Source: Ectopseudomonas toyotomiensis
GTDB taxonomy: Bacteria > Pseudomonadota > Gammaproteobacteria > Pseudomonadales > Pseudomonadaceae
Direction: 5' to 3'
Length of the DNA stretch: 64,000 nt
NCBI RefSeq assembly: GCF_900115695.1
Contig: NZ_FOXK01000003.1
Span: 310,001-374,000, forward strand
Shown here: piece by piece, positions 59,224-64,000 of the stretch
Position numbering within the stretch: position 1 is the stretch's first letter
Layout: each line of letters begins with the position of its first letter
Position numbers and translations under genes: made by a program
Notes under the pieces: model-generated
What the model saw: the letters and a program-made list of their open reading frames with translations, nothing else
Database searches by the model: none
What the model was told of the DNA's origin: nothing

Positions 59224-59970
59224 CTAGCGCGTGCGGCGCAATTGCCTTGGGGTCATGCCCAGGTGGCGGGAGAGGGCAGCGGTGAAGGCGCTTTGCGAGT
59301 TGTAGCCGACCCGTGCGGCGATTTCGCCAACGGCCAGGTCGCTGCCACGCAGCAGTTGCTCGGCCAGGTGCAGGCGGCGTTGGCGGATATGCTCCATGGG
59401 CGTGCTCCCGGTCTCGGCGAGGAAGCGGGCATGGAAGCGCGCCACCGACAGACCGGCAAGGCGCGCCAGGTCCGCCACCTGCAGCGGATGCGCCGCGTGC
59501 TGCTCGATATAACGATCCAAGGCTGCTAGCGGCAAACCTGGCGTCTCGGCATGCTGGCGGCTGCAGGCCAGGCTGCCGAGCAGCAGGGCCGCACCCTGGC
59601 CGGCGATGACCGGGTCATTGATCGGGCTGCTGGCCAACCAGTTGAGCAGCTGCCCCTGCGAGGGATCGAGTTGCAGGGCGTTGGGCTTGTCCAGCAAACG
59701 CTGGATATCGCTCGCATGGTGGCCCAGCTGGCGTTCCAGCCAGTCGTTGGCCGGCAGATCCAGTACCAGGCACTGGCTGCCGCGTGGGCTGCCGCAGGTA
59801 TGGCGTGCTTCGGCCGGCACTACGGCCAGGTGATGGCGCAGCACCTGGCTGCCCTGGCCGTCCACTTCGAATTGCAGCTCGCCCGCCAGGCCGAACACCA
59901 GTTGCGCGTGGTCGTGGCTATGGCTGAGTACTTCGTGGCTGTAATGACGCAGGGACAGGATCGGGAGCAT
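59224..59970 (-). CDS. AraC-family regulator
   Basis: A 248-residue regulator. An N-terminal cupin-like sensor (HSHDHAQLVFGLAGELQFEVDG, in part) is followed by two helix-turn-helix units in the last ~100 residues: LQVADLARLAGLSVARFHAR and LAVGEIAARVGYNSQSAFTA, ending GMTPRQLRR. ATG 59970 (MLPILSLRHYSHEV) is taken because the cupin starts right there; a longer frame to 60075 would overlap the PHO box of the divergent plcP gene. Its targets are unknown. It shares a 134-base gap with plcP, so it could affect that operon. Confidence 0.87.
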   Translation of the reverse strand: MLPILSLRHYSHEVLSHSHDHAQLVFGLAGELQFEVDGQGSQVLRHHLAVVPAEARHTCGSPRGSQCLVLDLPANDWLERQLGHHASDIQRLLDKPNALQLDPSQGQLLNWLASSPINDPVIAGQGAALLLGSLACSRQHAETPGLPLAALDRYIEQHAAHPLQVADLARLAGLSVARFHARFLAETGSTPMEHIRQRRLHLAEQLLRGSDLAVGEIAARVGYNSQSAFTAALSRHLGMTPRQLRRTR

Positions 59971-60044
59971 GGCAGTTTCCTTGGCAACCGCCGGAGTGTA
60001 ACGCCTGGGCCGGGGCGCTGCTGCGTCATCGAATGGTCTTTTTC

Positions 60045-60062
60045 CTGTCATATGCCTTTCAC
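60045..60062 (+). promoter_or_regulatory. PHO box upstream of plcP-agt
   Basis: CTGTCAT-ATGC-CTTTCAC, two 7-base direct repeats at 11-base spacing, matches the PhoB consensus (CTGTCAT-N4-CTGTCAT/C) except for one base in the second half. It lies 43 bases upstream of the plcP ATG, on the coding strand. A possible -10 hexamer TCTAAA is at 60081-60086. Confidence 0.8.
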
Positions 60063-60104
60063 CGCGACCCCTCAAGCTCGTCTAAACCCAGCCGGAGGTC
60101 GCCC

Positions 60105-60917
60105 ATGACCAGCGCCCAGCTCGCCAAGCCCAGCCGCAAGCAACGAGTCCGCACCCTGTGGATTTCCGACGTACATCTCGGCACGCGTGATTGTCAGGCC
60201 GAACACCTGGCGGCCTTTCTCAAGCGTTATCACGCTGATCGCATCTATCTGGTGGGCGACATCATCGACGGCTGGAAACTGCGTGGTGGCATCTACTGGC
60301 CACAGGCGCACACCAACGTCATCCGCCGTCTGCTGACCATGAGCAAGCGCGGCACCGAAGTGATCTACGTTACCGGCAACCATGACGAGTTCTTGCGGCG
60401 TTACTCCAGCCTGCTGCTGGGCAATATCCAGTTGGTCGACGAGGCGGTGCACGTCACGGCCGATGGCCGGCAACTGCTGGTGATCCATGGTGATCAGTTC
60501 GATGTGATCACCCGTTATCACCGCTGGCTGGCCTTTCTCGGCGACTCGGCCTACGAATTCACCCTGACCCTCAATCGCTGGCTCAATCACTGGCGCAGCC
60601 GCTGGGGCTACGGTTACTGGTCGCTCTCGGCTTACCTCAAGCACAAGGTCAAGACCGCGGTGAACTTCATCAGCGACTTCGAGGAGGCCATCGCTCACGA
60701 GTGCGTCAAGCGCGGCTTGCAGGGCGTGGTCTGCGGCCATATTCACCATGCCGAGATTCGCCAGGTGAGTGGCGTGGAATACATGAACTGCGGCGACTGG
60801 GTGGAATCCTGCACGGCGCTGATCGAGCACTGGGATGGGCAGATCGAGCTCTATCGTCTGGCCGAGGCGCAACTGGCCAGCGAGGAGCGGGTCGTCGCCC
60901 TCGAGACCAGCGCATGA
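60105..60917 (+). CDS. plcP: PlcP-type phospholipase C (metallophosphoesterase, COG2908)
   Basis: A 270-residue calcineurin-like phosphoesterase. Metal motifs are SDVHLG (D22, H24), GDIIDGW (D52), GNHDE (N92, H93), HGDQFD and CGHIHHAE. The superfamily includes LpxH, but the ~30 residues of extra C-terminal sequence, the following glycosyltransferase gene and the PHO box match PlcP, which removes phospholipid head groups to give diacylglycerol under phosphate starvation. GGAGG precedes ATG 60105. The stop overlaps the next gene by four bases. Some pipelines will call it UDP-2,3-diacylglucosamine diphosphatase. Confidence 0.88.
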   Translation: MTSAQLAKPSRKQRVRTLWISDVHLGTRDCQAEHLAAFLKRYHADRIYLVGDIIDGWKLRGGIYWPQAHTNVIRRLLTMSKRGTEVIYVTGNHDEFLRRYSSLLLGNIQLVDEAVHVTADGRQLLVIHGDQFDVITRYHRWLAFLGDSAYEFTLTLNRWLNHWRSRWGYGYWSLSAYLKHKVKTAVNFISDFEEAIAHECVKRGLQGVVCGHIHHAEIRQVSGVEYMNCGDWVESCTALIEHWDGQIELYRLAEAQLASEERVVALETSA

Positions 60918-61942
60918 GGATACTGATCGTCTCCGACGCCTGGACGCCTCAGGTCAATGGTGTGGTCACCAGCCTGGCCGCGCTGGTCGGCGAACTGCGT
61001 GGGCTGGGTCATCAGGTCAAGCTGCTGTCGCCCGCCGATTTCCGCGCCGTACCCTGTCCGACCTACCCTGAGATTCCGTTGGTGTGGGATCTGTGGCGCG
61101 TCGGTGCGGCGATTCGCGACTTTCGTCCTGACTGCGTGCATCTCGCTACAGAGGGGCCGCTGGGTTGGGCAGCGCGGCGTTGGCTGGTCAAGCGTGGGTT
61201 GGCGTTTTCCACGGCAATCCATACGCGATTCCCGGAGTACGTCAGCACGCGCTGGCCGTGGATTGCGCCACGTTGGGGCTATGCCTTTCTACGCGCTTTC
61301 CATCGCCCCAGCCAGGCCGTGCTGGTGACCACCGAGCGGCTGCGTGAAGAGTTCGCCGGCTGGGCCCTGCAACGGCTGCAACTGTGGCGCAAAGGGGTGG
61401 ATACCCGGCTGTTTCGGCCGGACGAGACGCGCCCCCGGCCAGTGCGACCAGTATTTCTCTACGTCGGACGCATCGCTCCGGAAAAGAACCTGCAGGCGTT
61501 TCTCGATCTGGAATTACCGGGTGAGAAGCGCGTGGTCGGCGACGGCCCGCAACGTGAGGCGTTGCAGCAGCAGTATCCGTTGGTGCGCTTTCTCGGCTAT
61601 CGCCATGGCCAGGCGTTGGCCGAGGCTTATCAGGATGCCTCGGTGCTGGTCTTCCCCTCGCGTACCGATACCTATGGCCTGGTGATGCTGGAAGCGCTGG
61701 CTTGCGGTACGCCGGTGGCTGCGTTTCCCGTGGCCGGGCCACTGGATGTGCTGCAGCAGGGGCTCAGTGGGGTGATGGCCGAGGATTTACACGCTGCCTG
61801 CATGGGCGCGCTGGAGCTGGATCGGGAGACTTGCGCGGAATTGGCGGCAGCGCAGTCCTGGCGCGCGTCGGCGCTGGAGTTTCTGGCATTGCAGCCGCTG
61901 ATCGATGGTGAGCCGGCGCTGGTTGAGGCGCTGGAGGCGTAG
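60914..61942 (+). CDS. Glycosyltransferase of lipid remodelling (Agt type)
   Basis: A 342-residue GT4 (GT-B fold) glycosyltransferase. The acceptor domain begins MRILIVSDAWTPQVNGVVTS, and the donor domain holds FLYVGRIAPEKNLQAFL and the nucleotide-sugar motif PSRTDTYGLVMLEALACGTP with the E-x7-E pattern. Translational coupling to plcP (ATGA overlap) and the shared PHO box point to transfer of a sugar to the diacylglycerol released by PlcP, giving glycolipids that replace phospholipids. This is the pair described as plcP and agt in P. aeruginosa and marine bacteria. The donor sugar cannot be read from the sequence. Confidence 0.88.
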   Translation: MRILIVSDAWTPQVNGVVTSLAALVGELRGLGHQVKLLSPADFRAVPCPTYPEIPLVWDLWRVGAAIRDFRPDCVHLATEGPLGWAARRWLVKRGLAFSTAIHTRFPEYVSTRWPWIAPRWGYAFLRAFHRPSQAVLVTTERLREEFAGWALQRLQLWRKGVDTRLFRPDETRPRPVRPVFLYVGRIAPEKNLQAFLDLELPGEKRVVGDGPQREALQQQYPLVRFLGYRHGQALAEAYQDASVLVFPSRTDTYGLVMLEALACGTPVAAFPVAGPLDVLQQGLSGVMAEDLHAACMGALELDRETCAELAAAQSWRASALEFLALQPLIDGEPALVEALEA

Positions 61943-61956
61943 GGCGTACCGGGACG

Positions 61957-62059
61957 CCGGCCGCTCGGAAGCAGTACGCCGCCGTACGTGTGGAGCTCCG
62001 GAAAACGGCGGACTGTTCGCTTCGCACCTGAGTCCGCCCTACGGGCTACGAGCGGCCGG
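61957..62059. repeat. Nested palindromic repeat element
   Basis: Perfect 11-base outer arms CCGGCCGCTCG and CGAGCGGCCGG bound a 103-base element. It contains inner arms GGCGGACT/AGTCCGCC (62007-62014, 62031-62038). It lies between convergent agt and cyaB and may end transcription from both sides. Confidence 0.7.
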
Positions 62060-62089
62060 AGTTCCGATTCGCTCTACACCTCGGTGCCC

Positions 62090-63478
62090 TTAGAGAATGA
62101 CCTTGTCGCGCAGCTTCTCGGCGGCTTGGTTGAGCGCCTGGATCACCCGTTCCTTGTCGAAGTTCTGAATGCCATTGGTATCCAGGTACATGGAGAAGCC
62201 CGGCAGTTCGTGCTCGACGTAGCTGGAGGTGGCGCCCAGGTCGCGGCGGAAATCCACCACCTGGTAGATCTGCACCGGGCGGGTGAAGCCCTTGACGGCG
62301 ATCTGGCCCTTGTCGCGGCACATGATCACGTCCTTGACCAGCGAATAAGTCTCGTGGGAGATCAGGATTTCGCCGGATTCGGCGGCGCTTTCCAGGCGGC
62401 TGGCAAGGTTCACGTCGCGGCCGATGATGGTGTAGTCCATGCGCGTATCGGCGCCGAAGTTGCCCACCGTGCAGTAGCCGGTGTTGAGGCCCATACGAAT
62501 TTCCAGTGGCTTGGTGATGCCCTGGGCGCGCCACTGCTGGCGCAGCACCTTCATGTGCTTGCGCATGGCGATGGCCATGGAAACCGCCGCGACCGCATCC
62601 TTCTTGGCGCCGTTGCTGCTCGGGTCGCCGAAGAACACCATGACGCAGTCACCGATGAACTTGTCGATGGTGCCGCCGTATTTCAGGGTGATCTTCGACA
62701 TTTCGTTGAGGTAGGTGTTGAGCAGGTCGGTCAGCGCTTCGGCTTCCAGCTCTTCCGACAGCTCGGTGAAACCCTTGATATCGGAGAAGAACACCGTGAG
62801 CTTCTTGCGCTGAGTCTCCAGGCGCACGCTCTTCTTGCCGGTGAAGATCGATTCCCAGACCTGTGGTGACAGGTACTTGGCCAGGTTGCGCGCCAGGCGT
62901 GCGGCCTTTTCCTGTTCACGCTTGATCTCGCTGCGTACCTGAGCCAGGCGCAGGCCCTGCTGGTTGACGAAGTAGGCGGTGATGCAGATGTACAGGGTGG
63001 CGAAGAGGATGCTGACCAGCGCCACCAGCGTCGGCGTATCGGTATTGGGATGAACCCCAACCAGCGCGGCGCACAGCGCCATGCCGCTGGCGGCCACCAG
63101 CAGCCCCAGGCCGAGATAGCGCATGCCACCGACCACCAGGGCACTGAAACAGAGAATCAGCAGGAACATCAGGCTGGGCACGGCGGAGAACCCCAGCAAT
63201 ACGCAGGATGCGCCAGCGTGCAGGGCATCGAAGAACAGCAGGGCGAGGTCGGTCTGCTGCGGATAGTCGCGCTTGAAACGGCGGCTGAGATTGTGCGCCA
63301 GATGAGGGTAGAGCAGGGCGTAGGGCACCATCCACAGGATGTCGTAGGCGAAGTGCCCGACATAGGTGCCGGCGGCGATGCTGGCGGCCGTGGCGATATA
63401 GGCCAGTACGCGCGAATAGTATTCGCGCAACGGCGGCGTCGGTAGCCCGTTGGCACGGCTGGTGGTTGCTGGCTTCAT
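62090..63478 (-). CDS. cyaB: Class III adenylate cyclase CyaB
   Basis: A 462-residue membrane cyclase that makes cAMP. The N-terminal MASE2 domain has about six hydrophobic segments (residues ~30-190). The class III catalytic domain follows: metal aspartates in VFFSDIKGFTELSEELEAEA (in part) and KFIGDCVMVFFGDP, and the transition-state region MDYTIIGRDVNLASRLES. ATG 63478 (MKPATTSRANG) gives the expected N-terminus and length. In P. aeruginosa, CyaB cAMP drives Vfr and virulence genes. It is convergent with plcP-agt; as I recall, P. aeruginosa has the same adjacency. Confidence 0.95.
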   Translation of the reverse strand: MKPATTSRANGLPTPPLREYYSRVLAYIATAASIAAGTYVGHFAYDILWMVPYALLYPHLAHNLSRRFKRDYPQQTDLALLFFDALHAGASCVLLGFSAVPSLMFLLILCFSALVVGGMRYLGLGLLVAASGMALCAALVGVHPNTDTPTLVALVSILFATLYICITAYFVNQQGLRLAQVRSEIKREQEKAARLARNLAKYLSPQVWESIFTGKKSVRLETQRKKLTVFFSDIKGFTELSEELEAEALTDLLNTYLNEMSKITLKYGGTIDKFIGDCVMVFFGDPSSNGAKKDAVAAVSMAIAMRKHMKVLRQQWRAQGITKPLEIRMGLNTGYCTVGNFGADTRMDYTIIGRDVNLASRLESAAESGEILISHETYSLVKDVIMCRDKGQIAVKGFTRPVQIYQVVDFRRDLGATSSYVEHELPGFSMYLDTNGIQNFDKERVIQALNQAAEKLRDKVIL

Positions 63479-63636
63479 CTGCTGGAACTGTCCCTGCTGG
63501 ATTTCTGGCGTCTCTGCTGGACGCCTGGCTGGTCTGCAAGACCTGAGCCAGAGGCTCGCTGGGCGGGGATCATAACCAAGGGGGTGGCGGCCAGCCAAGC
63601 ATGGCCGCCGAACGGTGGCGCAACAGTGGCCAGCGG

Positions 63637-64000
63637 TCAGGCGCTGGTGTTGTCCATTGCAGCCAGATAGATGGAGTTCTTCGGCCGGGCGAACACGCGC
63701 TGCAGCATGGGCTCGAAGAAGCTCAATGGCAGGCTTTCATAGTCCGGGTCGAAGGCGGCCGCATCGTACTTGGCGCAGAACTCTATGGTCGCCTGGTATT
63801 GCGGGTGATCCTTGAACTGCTCACGCAGGTGGCGATCCATGCCCAGGTGATGGAAGAAGTAATAGCCCTGGAAAATGCCGTGCTTCTCCACCATCCAGTG
63901 GTTCTCGGCACTGACGAAGGGCTTGAGGATCGCTGCAGCAATGTCCGGGTGGTTGTAGCTGCCGAGGGTATCGCCGATGTCATGCAGCAGCGCGCAGATC
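63637..64000 (-). CDS. HD-domain protein (5' partial)
   Basis: The frame runs off the right edge, so the N-terminus is missing; the visible part is 121 codons. It reads ICALLHDIGDTLGSYNHPDI at the edge, a clear HD metal motif, then FVSAENHWMVEKHGIFQGYY and HHLGMDRH with further histidines. Such spacing recalls HD-type mixed-valence diiron oxygenases of the PhnZ/MIOX kind as much as phosphohydrolases, so function is left open. It lies 158 bases upstream of cyaB on the same strand. Confidence 0.75.
   Translation of the reverse strand, partial: ICALLHDIGDTLGSYNHPDIAAAILKPFVSAENHWMVEKHGIFQGYYFFHHLGMDRHLREQFKDHPQYQATIEFCAKYDAAAFDPDYESLPLSFFEPMLQRVFARPKNSIYLAAMDNTSA

Noticed and set aside
60105..60917. 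LpxH (UDP-2,3-diacylglucosamine hydrolase)
   Set aside because: Same superfamily, but the PHO box and coupled glycosyltransferase point to PlcP rather than lipid A synthesis.

Overview
The window reads as a chromosomal segment of a Pseudomonas-type gammaproteobacterium with high GC and dense genes. Evidence is protein content and gene order seen in Pseudomonas: recQ, an HsbD-like cyclase, a MarR regulator, a FimV-like protein and plpD in a row; plcP-agt next to cyaB; a complete lap adhesin system; Aer; AceK. Many REP-like palindromes fill the intergenic gaps. The repeats and protein flavour would fit the P. mendocina/oleovorans group, but I cannot fix the species. No rRNA, tRNA, prophage, transposase or CRISPR array was recognised. 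The first gene (RTX heme peroxidase) and the last (HD-domain protein) are cut by the window edges.

Layout. 1-5.9 kb: secreted RTX heme peroxidase, a DUF2167 membrane protein and a small lipoprotein. 5.9-13.7 kb: a MoxR ATPase/vWA pair, a DUF748 protein, cysteine synthase, a DMT exporter, AceK and a 42-residue protein. 13.7-20.2 kb: a metallo-hydrolase, an NCS1 permease, then gbuA, a YjiH-type membrane protein and an AruI-like decarboxylase, which together fit guanidino/arginine catabolism (2-ketoarginine to 4-guanidinobutyrate to GABA plus urea). 20.3-26.7 kb: a five-gene minus-strand operon (TIM-barrel isomerase, 2-oxoglutarate/Fe oxygenase, amino-acid-type binding protein, fused permease-ATPase, class II aldolase) with a divergent LysR gene and a clear palindrome in the shared gap. 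I do not recognise this pathway; it is the best candidate for an undescribed system here. 26.8-29.1 kb: Aer receptor and a DTW tRNA-modifying enzyme.

29.3-46.8 kb is a self-contained adhesion island. LapE, LapB and LapC form the type I secretion machine. The divergent giant adhesin (2970 residues) carries an N-terminal retention module with a TAAG site. LapG is the protease for such sites, and LapD is the c-di-GMP receptor that holds LapG back. High c-di-GMP should keep the adhesin on the surface; low c-di-GMP should free LapG to release it. The adhesin is a mosaic with duplicated repeats and a segment of clearly lower GC near 42.2-42.7 kb.

47-57.9 kb: YbaN- and UPF0149-type proteins, RecQ, a membrane diguanylate cyclase, MarR, a FimV-like LysM protein, the patatin autotransporter PlpD, a SelW-type protein and a secreted DUF6515-like protein. 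57.9-64 kb: a DMT exporter overlapping a CsaA-type tRNA-binding protein, an AraC regulator, the plcP-agt lipid-remodelling pair preceded by a good PHO box, the adenylate cyclase CyaB and the partial HD protein. Second-messenger control is dense: c-di-GMP (LapD, the cyclase) and cAMP (CyaB) both appear.
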